Assembly (NCBI GenBank): GCA_031258615.1
Contig: JAIRMP010000106.1
Coordinates: 1 to 16,514 of the forward strand
Reading direction: 5' to 3'
Length of the DNA stretch: 16,514 bases
Source: Spirochaetaceae bacterium
Lineage (GTDB): Bacteria; Spirochaetota; Spirochaetia; Treponematales; Breznakiellaceae
The notes beneath the pieces were generated by a model, which made no database searches, was not told the DNA's origin, and saw only the letters and a program-made list of their open reading frames with translations. Position numbers and translations under genes: made by a program. Positions 6,837 through 14,214 of this stretch are shown here, in pieces. Position 1 is the stretch's first letter. Every line of letters begins with the position of its first letter.

Positions 6837-7855
6837 AATCCTATCTCCTGCCCCGTACCCGATCCCGCCCGCCTTATGCGGGGGTTCAAAAGCTGGTAGA
6901 GTATATCGGCTATACAGTTACCGGCAAAAACAAAGATGGCGGAAAATAGCGTAATGCCGAGCAGCAAGGGCATATCGCTCTGTATTCCCGCCCGCACCGC
7001 TGTGCGTCCCAGCCCCGGATACGCGAACACCTGTTCGGCAAGGACTGACCCGCCAAATAACTCGGCAAAGGCTGTGAATTGCAGGGTAAGGGCGGGAAGG
7101 GCTATGTTCCTGAGCCCGTGCCGCCATATAACAGCCCGCATTTTTTCCCCGCGCGCCACCGCGTAAAGCACATAATCTGATTCCAACGCTTCGGTAAGTT
7201 TTTGGCGGGTATGCAGGGCTATGGATGAAACCCCCGTGAGGGAAAGGGTCAGCGCCGGAAGTATCAGGTGGCGTATCCGCTCCATCAGAGTCACTTCGCT
7301 TTCGAGCTTTCCCATCGGTATGGCTAGTCCCAATGGCAAAATACGCCAATGTACGGCAAAAATAATCATCAAAAGCAAGGCCAGCCAGAAAACCGGCGTA
7401 CTGGACAGGGTAAGGCAGTATGCCTTTACCAGCTTATCCGGCCAGCGTCCGTGGTACGCGCCCGCAAGTACGCCGAGCAGAAAGCCGAGAATTCCAGCGA
7501 AAACCCACGAGACACCCATCAAGGCAAGCGACGCCGCCGCGCGTTCCGCTACGACGGTCAAAACCGGAAGCCGGAATATCACGGATGTCCCGAAATCGAG
7601 CCTGCACATAGAGCCAAGCCATTTTAGGTACTGGCGAACCGGAGGCTCGCCCACTCCCCAGCGTTCGGCGATTTTTGCCCGCTGTTCGGGCGAAACAGTA
7701 GCGTCCGCGCCTATATAAGCCTGTACCGGGTCTATGGGCGAAAGTTTCATCAGGGTAAATGCAACGATGCTCACCGCGAAAAGCAGCAATACGCCCTTTA
7801 GAAGGTAACGAACTATATGGCGCAGGACCTTTTTATTCACGATTTTAGCTTCCAT
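6833..7855 (-). CDS. ABC transporter permease, OppB/DppB/NikB-like
   Basis: 340 aa, six predicted TM helices. It has the OppB-type N-terminus (IVRYLLKGVLLLFAVSIVAF, then 'KLSPIDPVQAYIG'), the 'RWGVGEPPVRQYLKWL' and 'LDFGTS' blocks, and an EAA loop at 'LTEALESDYVLYAVARGEKM'. The end 'EQVFAYPGLGRTAVRAGIQSD' is a family hallmark. The ATG at 7855 overlaps the binding-protein gene by 19 bp with only a weak AAGG in front. A GTG at 7840 would instead give a 4-bp GTGA overlap, mirroring the ATGA junction at the gene's other end, with GGAAG upstream, so the true start may be there (335 aa). It pairs with the OppC-like permease. Confidence 0.92.
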   Translation of the reverse strand: MEAKIVNKKVLRHIVRYLLKGVLLLFAVSIVAFTLMKLSPIDPVQAYIGADATVSPEQRAKIAERWGVGEPPVRQYLKWLGSMCRLDFGTSVIFRLPVLTVVAERAAASLALMGVSWVFAGILGFLLGVLAGAYHGRWPDKLVKAYCLTLSSTPVFWLALLLMIIFAVHWRILPLGLAIPMGKLESEVTLMERIRHLILPALTLSLTGVSSIALHTRQKLTEALESDYVLYAVARGEKMRAVIWRHGLRNIALPALTLQFTAFAELFGGSVLAEQVFAYPGLGRTAVRAGIQSDMPLLLGITLFSAIFVFAGNCIADILYQLLNPRIRRAGSGTGQEIGL

Positions 7856-9444
7856 TCCTTGATGTTTGAAACAACCGGGAAGCCATGCCCGTGCGGGTGT
7901 ATGCGCTGATTGCCAACGTCAAGGCCGTCCCTGACGTAGTAGAGATGTTCGATATTCGCTATCCAGCACCATGTAGCGTCTCCCTGGTTGGAATAGCCTG
8001 TCGTCCCGTCCCATGCCGCCTTTTTCCAGTTGATATTAGCGTCCGCGGCGTCCCGCGCGGCAAGGGCGGCGTCCATGTACCTGTCTACCGTTGGATTGTG
8101 GATATTGGTAACATTGTTGTACCCCGTCGTAGCCAGTTTTCCGTAGTAAAGGTCGTAGGTTTCCATAGGACTGTGGCTGCCCCAGCCGAACATCACCGGG
8201 GTACGGTACATCTCAAGTCCTATGTCGTCCCAACTGCCGCCTTTGGGAAGGACTTCTATGCCTAGCGCCCGCGCCTGCTGCGCGAATGCCATGGTAATGG
8301 ACTGGCGCACCGAGTCGCCTGCTGGATAAATCAGGGTAAACGATGCCCGCAGTCCGTTTTTGGCGCGTATGCCGTCTCCGCCAAGCCGCCAGCCCGCCGC
8401 ATCCAGGGCCGCTTTCTGTCCGGCGACATCGTTGTCCGCAATACGGGTTTCGGGACTCCACCAGGGGAGTCCGTCGCAGACCGAATACGCCGGAGTCCCG
8501 TACCCGCTGAGCGCGTCCCGGACTATAGCCGTTCTGTCTATTCCGTATATCAGAGCCTTGCGTATGGCTGTATCGCTTGTAACATCGTTTCCTACAGGCA
8601 GGTTATCCGCGCTGAAAGTTCCTGACTTGGTTGACGGAAGGCTCACTCCCCTATTGTCGACAGTACGCGCCCGGAGCAGCGAATAACCCTTGATGTCCCG
8701 CACCAGCATGGGCACCGTCATGGCAATATCCACCGAACCGGACTGGACCGCCGCAAATGCCCCCTCATCATCAAGGAACAGGAGGGTCAGACGCTTGAAG
8801 ACCGGCTTGGTCCCGTAGTAATTTTCATTCCGTTCCACAATCAACTGCTGTCCCTTGTCCCACTGCACAAACACATAAGGTCCGGAACCAATGGGTTTTT
8901 GCCCGTATGACGGCGAATAGGCGTGTTTAGGCACTATTCCCAGCGAAACAGCGGCGTTGATAAACGCGGAAAACGGCGTGTTAAGCTCAAAAACCACCCG
9001 CGCCGGGTCTGCCGCCCGCGCCGCCTTCATGCGGGTAAGGTCTACCTCGCTCCCAGCTTCCTTAGCCGTATTGAAGGTAAACGCGACATCCTCCGCCGTT
9101 ACAGGCCGCCCATCGGAAAACTTCGCGTCGTTTCTAATATCAAATGTCCATGTAAGCCCGTCCGCGCTCACTGAATAAGCAGTGGCAAGGTCGTTGGTAT
9201 AGTTCATGTCCCGGTCAAATTCAATCAGGGTACTCTGAAACAGCGGAGACCCGTACCGCCCCCAGCCCGTACAGGGATCAAAGCCCTCGTCAGGTTCCCC
9301 GCCTATGGCAAGGGTGAGGGAATCGGCGGTCAATGCCCGCCTTGCCCCGCTCTGCTGTCCCGCTCCCGCAAACCCGTTCACAGCGGCAAACGCCGTAAAC
9401 ACGGCCGCCGCCAATAAAATCTTCAAAATCCGCTCTTCTTTCAT
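7837..9444 (-). CDS. Solute-binding protein, SBP family 5 (DppA/NikA/OppA-like), copy 1
   Basis: 535 aa from the ATG at 9444, preceded by GAGGAG and a seven-base spacer. An ATG six codons earlier has that ribosome site inside it and is not the start. Signal peptide: positive KEER, hydrophobic 'ILLAAAVFTAFAAVNGFAGA', then GQQSG; no convincing lipobox cysteine, so probably a periplasmic protein released by signal peptidase I. Family-5 landmarks: 'LTWTFDIRNDAKFSDGRPVT' with AEDVAFTFN following, IGSGPYVF, and an 'IRKALIYGIDR' block. The end has an unusual run of aromatics and histidines (ANIEHLYYVR, RIHPHGHGFP). It is the first gene of the importer operon and delivers the ligand to the OppB/OppC-like permeases. 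It is a close paralogue of the upstream copy. Ligand unknown; context suggests a small sulfur compound, but a peptide, metal chelate or similar is possible. Confidence 0.9.
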   Translation of the reverse strand: MKEERILKILLAAAVFTAFAAVNGFAGAGQQSGARRALTADSLTLAIGGEPDEGFDPCTGWGRYGSPLFQSTLIEFDRDMNYTNDLATAYSVSADGLTWTFDIRNDAKFSDGRPVTAEDVAFTFNTAKEAGSEVDLTRMKAARAADPARVVFELNTPFSAFINAAVSLGIVPKHAYSPSYGQKPIGSGPYVFVQWDKGQQLIVERNENYYGTKPVFKRLTLLFLDDEGAFAAVQSGSVDIAMTVPMLVRDIKGYSLLRARTVDNRGVSLPSTKSGTFSADNLPVGNDVTSDTAIRKALIYGIDRTAIVRDALSGYGTPAYSVCDGLPWWSPETRIADNDVAGQKAALDAAGWRLGGDGIRAKNGLRASFTLIYPAGDSVRQSITMAFAQQARALGIEVLPKGGSWDDIGLEMYRTPVMFGWGSHSPMETYDLYYGKLATTGYNNVTNIHNPTVDRYMDAALAARDAADANINWKKAAWDGTTGYSNQGDATWCWIANIEHLYYVRDGLDVGNQRIHPHGHGFPVVSNIKEWKLKS

Positions 9445-9620
9445 GGTATATCTCCTCAACATAAAGACCCCTCCGTCCGCTTCGCAGACGCCGCCGCAAA
9501 CAAGAGTCCGCCCCTAAAGCTAGACTCAGCCCGGCATTGAATAAACGCAAAAAAATTAAATTATGATTGAGTTCGTCATGAACTGAAGAGTAACACCCTA
9601 TGCGGCTTCATGCCGCAGTG
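9445..9620 (-). promoter_or_regulatory. Long structured leader of binding protein copy 1
   Basis: About 175 nt separate the predicted transcription start from the ATG. It contains three hairpins on the minus strand: TGCGGC-ATGAA-GCCGCA at the 5' end (9617-9601), AGTTC-ATGAC-GAACT (9584-9570), and GTCTGC-GAA-GCGGAC (9489-9475) next to the ribosome site. The last two recur in the leader of copy 2. I do not recognise a known riboswitch. The conserved inverted repeat could be an operator or an RNA stem. Confidence 0.4.
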
Positions 9621-9625
9621 AAGAT

Positions 9626-9654
9626 AGTCTATAAAAACCCGCTAAATTTGTCAA
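9626..9654 (-). promoter_or_regulatory. Promoter of binding protein copy 1 / importer operon
   Basis: On the minus strand, TTGACA (9654-9649), 17 bp, then TAGACT (9631-9626) within TTTTATAGACTAT. This is the best sigma70-like match upstream of the transporter genes, and its pattern is shared with the cysK promoter and with the copy 2 promoter. Confidence 0.6.
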
Positions 9655-9656
9655 CC

Positions 9657-9707
9657 CCCCTATTCGCTATTGTCAAGCCAAAGTAGAAATGTCCCCTATT
9701 CGCTATT
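9657..9707. repeat. 15-bp direct repeats at the duplication junction
   Basis: CCCCTATTCGCTATT occurs at 9657-9671 and again at 9693-9707, separated by 21 bp containing TGTCAAGCCA and TAGAAATGT. The second copy supplies the stop codon of binding protein copy 2. The intervening TAGAAATGTCC resembles motifs found near ends of IS21-type elements, but no transposase is present, so this could be an IS scar or simply a recombination junction. Confidence 0.5.
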
Positions 9708-11307
9708 TTAACTTCCATTCCTTGATGTTTGAGACAACCGGGTATCCTTCTCCGTGAGGGTGAATACGCTGGATGCCAACGTCAAGGCCGTCCCGGACAT
9801 AGTAGAGATGCTCTATGTTTGCGATCCAGCACCAGCTTGCATCTCCCTGATTGGAATAGCCGGTCGTCCCGTCCCATGCGGCTTTCTTCCAGTTGGTATT
9901 CGCTTCCTCAGTATCAAGCGACGCAAAGGCGGCGTCCATGTAGCGGTCCACTGTGGGATTGTGGACATTCGTCATATTGTTAAACGCTGTAGTCGCCGTC
10001 TTGCTGTGGTAGAGGTTGTAGGTTTCTACGGGGCTGTGACTCCCAAACCCATATACAGCCGGCGTGTTGTACATCTCAAGGCCGAGGTCGTCCCAACTGA
10101 CGCCCTTGGGAAGGACTTCTATGCCTAGCAATCGAGCCTGCTGGGTAAAAGCCAATGCAATCGCCTGCCGTAACGAGTCCCCGGCGGGATAATTCAGCGT
10201 AAAAGACGCCCGCACTCCGTTCTTTACGCGAATTCCGTCCCCCGCTGCCTGCCAGCCTGCCGCGTCGAGGGCGGCCTTCTGGCCTGACACATCGTTATCG
10301 GTGATTCGCGTCTGGGGATTCCACCACGGTAGGCCGTCACAGACCGTATACGCCGGGGCTCCATACCCGCTGATCGCATCCCTTGCAATCCCTTTACGGT
10401 CTACGCCGTACACCAAGGCCTTACGTATCGCAATGTCGCTCGTTACCGCGTTTCCTACCGGTAGATTGTCCGCGCTGTACGTCCCCGGCTTAGTCGATGG
10501 GAAAGCTATCCCCCGGTTATCTACGCTTTTCACCCGGAGCAGCGAATATCCCTTGGTGTCCCGTACCAGCATAGGAGCCGTCATCGCAATATCTACCGAA
10601 CCGGACTCGACCGCCACAAAAGCGGCGTCCGTGTCGAGGAACAGCAGGGTAAGCCGTTTGAAAACGGGCTTGTCGCCGTAGTAGTTTTCATTTCGTTCCA
10701 CAATTAACTGCTGCCCCTTGTCCCACTGCACAAACACATAAGGGCCGGAACCAATCGGCTTTTGTCCGTAATTCGCTGAGTATGCGTGTTTCGGTACTAT
10801 TCCCAGAAAAACGGGTGTATAAATAAAGGCGGAAAAGGGTGTGTTGAGTTCAAACACCACACGGGTTTGGCCTGCCGCCCTAGCTTGTTTCAGGCGGGTG
10901 AGGTCTATTCTACTCGCTGCTTCCTTTGCCGTATTGAACGTAAAGGCGACATCTTCCGCCGTTACAGGCTGCCCATCGGAAAATTTTGCGTCGTTTCTAA
11001 TATCAAATGTCCATGTAAGCCCGTCCGCGCTCACCGAATAAGCAGTGGCAAGGTCGTTGACAAAATTCATCTCCGGGCCGAATTCAAGTAAGGTGCTCTG
11101 GAATAGAGGCGACCCGTGGTTTCCCCAGCCCTTGCAGGGGTCATAACCCTCGTCTGGTTCCCCGCCTATGGCAAGGGTGAGGGAATCAGCGGTCAATGCC
11201 CGCCCTGCCCCGCTCTGCTGTCCCGCTCCCGCAAACCCGTTCACAGCGGCAAACGCCGTAAGCACGGCCGCCGTCAATAAAATCTTCAAAATCCGCTCTT
11301 CTTTCAT
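9703..11307 (-). CDS. Solute-binding protein, SBP family 5, copy 2
   Basis: 534 aa from the ATG at 11307, with the same GAGGAG-ATATACC-ATG context as copy 1. The signal peptide is nearly identical (ILLTAAVLTAFAAVNGFAGA). The rest is highly similar to copy 1, with substitutions scattered through ligand-facing and surface stretches alike: for example 'VETYNLYHSKTATTAFNN' against 'METYDLYYGKLATTGYNN', and HPHGEGYP against HPHGHGFP. It has its own promoter and leader. It ends one residue earlier than copy 1 because its TAG stop lies in the junction repeat rather than in duplicated sequence. It is presumably an alternative receptor for the same OppBCDF-like importer, perhaps with shifted ligand preference. 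No frameshift or stop was seen, so it appears functional. Confidence 0.9.
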   Translation of the reverse strand: MKEERILKILLTAAVLTAFAAVNGFAGAGQQSGAGRALTADSLTLAIGGEPDEGYDPCKGWGNHGSPLFQSTLLEFGPEMNFVNDLATAYSVSADGLTWTFDIRNDAKFSDGQPVTAEDVAFTFNTAKEAASRIDLTRLKQARAAGQTRVVFELNTPFSAFIYTPVFLGIVPKHAYSANYGQKPIGSGPYVFVQWDKGQQLIVERNENYYGDKPVFKRLTLLFLDTDAAFVAVESGSVDIAMTAPMLVRDTKGYSLLRVKSVDNRGIAFPSTKPGTYSADNLPVGNAVTSDIAIRKALVYGVDRKGIARDAISGYGAPAYTVCDGLPWWNPQTRITDNDVSGQKAALDAAGWQAAGDGIRVKNGVRASFTLNYPAGDSLRQAIALAFTQQARLLGIEVLPKGVSWDDLGLEMYNTPAVYGFGSHSPVETYNLYHSKTATTAFNNMTNVHNPTVDRYMDAAFASLDTEEANTNWKKAAWDGTTGYSNQGDASWCWIANIEHLYYVRDGLDVGIQRIHPHGEGYPVVSNIKEWKLK

Positions 11308-11497
11308 GGTATATCTCCTCAACATAAAGACTCCTCCGTCCGCTCCGCAGATGCCGCCGCAAACAAGAGCCCCCGCCCCTAAAGCTGGACTCCGCCCGGC
11401 ATTGAATAATTGAATAAACGCAAAAAATTAAATTGTGATTGAGTTCGTCATGAACTGAAGAGTAACACCCTATACGGCTTCATGCCACAGTGAAGAT
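11308..11497 (-). promoter_or_regulatory. Leader of binding protein copy 2
   Basis: Parallel to the copy 1 leader. AGTTC-ATGAC-GAACT is retained exactly (11456-11442). The hairpin by the ribosome site keeps five pairs although its loop changed from GAA to GGA (11352-11338). The 5'-most hairpin has decayed to GGC/GCC. An 8-bp repeat (TTGAATAA) lengthens the centre around 11402-11416. Retention of two of three stems despite drift suggests those two matter. Confidence 0.35.
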
Positions 11498-11527
11498 AGT
11501 CTATAAAAAACGCTCTGAATTTGTCTA
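11498..11527 (-). promoter_or_regulatory. Promoter of binding protein copy 2
   Basis: TAGACA (11527-11522), 18 bp, TAGACT (11503-11498) on the minus strand. Compared with copy 1, one -35 base has changed and the spacer is one base longer, so it is probably weaker. Confidence 0.45.
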
Positions 11528-11532
11528 CCCCA

Positions 11533-11580
11533 CCAGTGGGTTTATGTCAAGCCAGTGGGTTTAAAGCCAGTGGGTTTAAA
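11533..11580. repeat. Tandem repeats at the host/mobile-element boundary
   Basis: CCAGTGGGTTTA occurs three times (11533-11544, 11552-11563, 11567-11578); the last two are exact 15-bp tandem units GCCAGTGGGTTTAAA (11551-11565, 11566-11580). TGTCAAGCCA between repeats 1 and 2 also occurs between the repeats of the 9657-9707 junction. The helicase reading frame begins directly after the third unit. A possible integration or deletion scar. Confidence 0.55.
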
Positions 11581-11582
11581 GC

Positions 11583-13961
11583 ATGACCGGGGTCGTGGGC
11601 GTGGAGTCTTGCGGGAGGGCGGGGCGGGCGAAAAAGCCGCTTGTTTGCGTTCCCAAGGCGGTATACAAAAACTGGATTAAAACGTTCCGCAACCTTTTCC
11701 CCGGCGTGAAAATCAATGAACTTGGCAATTTGAGCAAAAAATACACCGGGGCCGGGGACTTGAATATCGAAGACGGCGCAATCAGCGTATGCACGTATGA
11801 AGCCCTGCAAAATATTACGTTCAGGCCGGAAACCATTAACGGCGAACTGATGGCTGATATTCTGGAATCCCAGGAAACCGAAAGCGCGGGAAAATCGAAA
11901 CGCCGGCAGGATCAGGAAAACGAAAAAATCCTGACAATGCTCGGAGTCGCCACAAAGAACAAGGACGCGGTGGGCGAGGGTGCGCGTTTTTGGGAGGATA
12001 TGGGCTTTGACCACATCACGGTTGACGAGGTGCATAACTTCAAAAACGTATTCGCCGCGGCAAAACCGCAAAGGAGCAATTACGGAGGTAAAGATGGGGA
12101 CGGGGGTGATGAAAAAGAAGGCCGTATAGCAAACGAATTTCAGGGCCTGACCGGATCCCAGAGCGCGAGGGGCCTTAAAATGTTTGCCATTACCCAGCTT
12201 ATCCAGAAAAACAACAATGACCGCAACGTGTTCGCGCTGTCCGCGACGCCCTTCACCAATTCCCCCATCGAGATTTACAACATTCTTTCCCTTGTCGCCA
12301 GGAAGAAACTCAAAGATATGGGTATTTACAACCTCCACGAGTTTATGGCGCAATTCGCCGAACTTAAAACCGAATGGGCGGTTGTGGCAAAGGGTGAAAT
12401 CCAACGCAAACAGGTGATGAAAAACTTCAAAAACCTCTCCGCGCTGCAGGCCCTTATCACGGAGTACATCGACAAGGTGGACGGCGAGGAGGCGGGGGTT
12501 GTCCGTCCGCGCAAAAAAACGCATATTACGCAGATACGCACGACGGACCTGCAAAAGCAGATAATCGCCGTTGAAACAAAGCGCATGACCGAGGCGGCAA
12601 AAGATGAAAAGGGGGCGACGCTGGTAGCTCTAAACAATATGCGTATGGCTATGCTTTCCCCCGCGCTGCTGGAGCCTGATGACAAATACGCCGGGATAAA
12701 CCTGCCGGGGCCGGAGGAAGTTGTAACATCCTCCCCTAAGCTGCGATTTACCTGTGATTCGGTGGCGCAATGCTACCAGGCTAATCCCCAAAACAGCCAG
12801 ATTATTTACATGCCCCGCGGGACCGATGAATACGCCTTTGTAAAGCGGTACCTTGTTGACAAAGGCATACCCCCGGATGCAATCGCCTTTATGAACTCCA
12901 AAACAAGCCTTGACGCGAAAGAAAAAATCAAAAACGACTTTAACGATGTAGACGGCGCAATAAAGGTGATCATCGGCTCCGAAACGATCAAAGAGGGCGT
13001 TTCATTAAACGGAAACACCACCACGATTTACAATACCTGCCTGGGCTGGAATCCCACGGAGACAATCCAGGTGGAAGGCCGGGCATGGCGGCAAAACAAC
13101 AAACAGGGACACGTTCACGTGGTCTACCCGCTGATGAACGATTCGGTTGATTCATTCATGTATCAGAAACACAGCGAGAAGGCGTCGCGCCTTGACGCGG
13201 TTTACAGCTATAAAGGCGATCAGCTTAACGTCGAGGATATTGATCCGGAAGAATTGAAATTCGCGCTGATTAAAGACCCTGAAAAGCGGGGTAAATTCAA
13301 AATCGACATGATGAAAGAGGAGGTCGAAACCAAGCGCGGGACCGCGCAGGTCCAGGTAGACATTCTTGTTAAAAACGTAAAACGGCTAAAACAGGCGGAA
13401 AGCGCGATAGGCTCATACGATGAATATATCGCGGGCTATGAAAAAGAGCTTGTCGAAGCAAAGGCTGAATACGATGATCACAAGTCGGAGGTTGACAAGC
13501 TGAAGAAAGCCAAAAAACCTGTTGACTGGTCATTGCAAATCCGCATGGAGCGGGCGGGATACAATGTAAAGCTGCTAAAAGATAGTATCCGTGAGGCGAA
13601 AAACAGCAGGAAAAGTGATCAGGACGCAATCGACGCCATCCGCGCGAAGTTTGAAAAAATGGGCGTTAAAAAAGAAGCGGACATTGAGCGCAAAGAGCGG
13701 CAAATGCTGGACGAAGTCAAAATGTACTCGGAGGAGTTGGAACAGATAAGCAAGAACCGGAACAAGTACGTAGAGGAAGCGCGGCGGCAGACAGCGGCGG
13801 AAAGCACGGAAGCGCGGCCATTGAACGAATTGATAAAGGAAAATGTCAATTCCATTATCACGGACTTGCGCCCGATGGACGACGTCGAAAAGGAAATCGA
13901 AGCGGCGCGGGCGGCGATGAAGAAGTCGATCCTGCTCTTTATCAGAAGCAAGGTCGCGTAA
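11583..13961 (+). CDS. SNF2-family helicase, mobile-element type, 5' truncated
   Basis: 792 aa. Motif II DEVH at 148-151 (ITVDEVHNFKN), motif III SATP at 220-223, and motif VI EGRAWRQ at 498-504 place it in superfamily 2, SNF2-like. From about 590 onward it is charged, coiled-coil rich (KQAESAIGSYDEYIAGYEKE) and has no known motif for me. Walker A is missing: the frame opens 'MTGVVGVESCGRAGRAKKPL', which is how such proteins continue right after GxGKT. There is an in-frame TAA at 11577 and no ribosome site before the ATG. Relatives are large helicase or methylase-helicase proteins of conjugative elements and phages. The gene is therefore a 3' remnant without ATP-binding motif I and is likely inactive. 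It is followed after 13 bp by the 79-aa gene. Confidence 0.8.
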   Translation: MTGVVGVESCGRAGRAKKPLVCVPKAVYKNWIKTFRNLFPGVKINELGNLSKKYTGAGDLNIEDGAISVCTYEALQNITFRPETINGELMADILESQETESAGKSKRRQDQENEKILTMLGVATKNKDAVGEGARFWEDMGFDHITVDEVHNFKNVFAAAKPQRSNYGGKDGDGGDEKEGRIANEFQGLTGSQSARGLKMFAITQLIQKNNNDRNVFALSATPFTNSPIEIYNILSLVARKKLKDMGIYNLHEFMAQFAELKTEWAVVAKGEIQRKQVMKNFKNLSALQALITEYIDKVDGEEAGVVRPRKKTHITQIRTTDLQKQIIAVETKRMTEAAKDEKGATLVALNNMRMAMLSPALLEPDDKYAGINLPGPEEVVTSSPKLRFTCDSVAQCYQANPQNSQIIYMPRGTDEYAFVKRYLVDKGIPPDAIAFMNSKTSLDAKEKIKNDFNDVDGAIKVIIGSETIKEGVSLNGNTTTIYNTCLGWNPTETIQVEGRAWRQNNKQGHVHVVYPLMNDSVDSFMYQKHSEKASRLDAVYSYKGDQLNVEDIDPEELKFALIKDPEKRGKFKIDMMKEEVETKRGTAQVQVDILVKNVKRLKQAESAIGSYDEYIAGYEKELVEAKAEYDDHKSEVDKLKKAKKPVDWSLQIRMERAGYNVKLLKDSIREAKNSRKSDQDAIDAIRAKFEKMGVKKEADIERKERQMLDEVKMYSEELEQISKNRNKYVEEARRQTAAESTEARPLNELIKENVNSIITDLRPMDDVEKEIEAARAAMKKSILLFIRSKVA

Positions 13962-13974
13962 GGAGGGGGAGGCA

Positions 13975-14214
13975 ATGTGCGAGCCGGTATCGAATGAAGA
14001 ACTTGATCTGTTACTTGAGCCTATACCCGAAACAGAAAAGAGGCTTGTAGAGGATTGTGTCGGGTGGCCCGTGGTGATTGATTATCAGACTTTCTGTTCG
14101 CGTCTTATCGCTTTCGGCTTCACTGAAACGAACCTGGCGCGGGCGAAGGCCGCGATTATCGAGGCGGAATTGGCGTACCGCTATTTCGGAAAAAGAAAAG
14201 AGGCGAAAGTATGA
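13975..14214 (+). CDS. Small hypothetical protein of the mobile element
   Basis: 79 aa; ATG at 13975 preceded by AAGGAGGGGGAGG, a strong ribosome site. Its TGA overlaps the ATG of the next gene in an ATGA (14211-14214). The protein is acidic at the N-terminus ('ELDLLLEPIPETEKRLVED'), with a centre 'GWPVVIDYQTFCSRLIAFGF' and a helical C-terminus (ARAKAAIIEAELAYRYFG) ending in lysines. No signal peptide, TM helix or metal motif. I do not recognise the family. Strong translation signals and tight packing support a real gene that acts with its neighbours. Confidence 0.7.
   Translation: MCEPVSNEELDLLLEPIPETEKRLVEDCVGWPVVIDYQTFCSRLIAFGFTETNLARAKAAIIEAELAYRYFGKRKEAKV

Larger units (their letters stand above)
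7845..11527. repeat. Tandem duplication of binding-protein gene with promoter and leader
   Basis: Unit A (about 7845-9656) and unit B (about 9710-11529) share the coding region, the 5' leader and the promoter. The offset is about 1,864 bp at the left (TTCCATTCCTTGATGTTTGA at 7850 and 9714, with one difference nearby) and 1,872 bp at the right (GAGTAACACCCTA). Similarity begins at the codons for the last residues (EWKLK) and ends at the promoter -35. Divergence is spread throughout, so the duplication is not recent; parts of the leader and signal peptide remain almost identical. Confidence 0.85.

Noticed and set aside
9445..9620. SAM, T-box or cobalamin riboswitch in the binding-protein leader
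   Set aside because: The hairpins do not show the conserved core sequences of these classes that I know; left as an unclassified leader.
11533..11580. CRISPR-like repeats
   Set aside because: Repeats are only 12-15 bp, spacers are 3-7 bp or absent, and no cas genes are present.
11547..12554. 335-codon minus-strand open frame
   Set aside because: Lies opposite the helicase gene, whose SNF2 motifs prove the plus strand is coding. Its product has no recognisable domain and no ribosome site was apparent.
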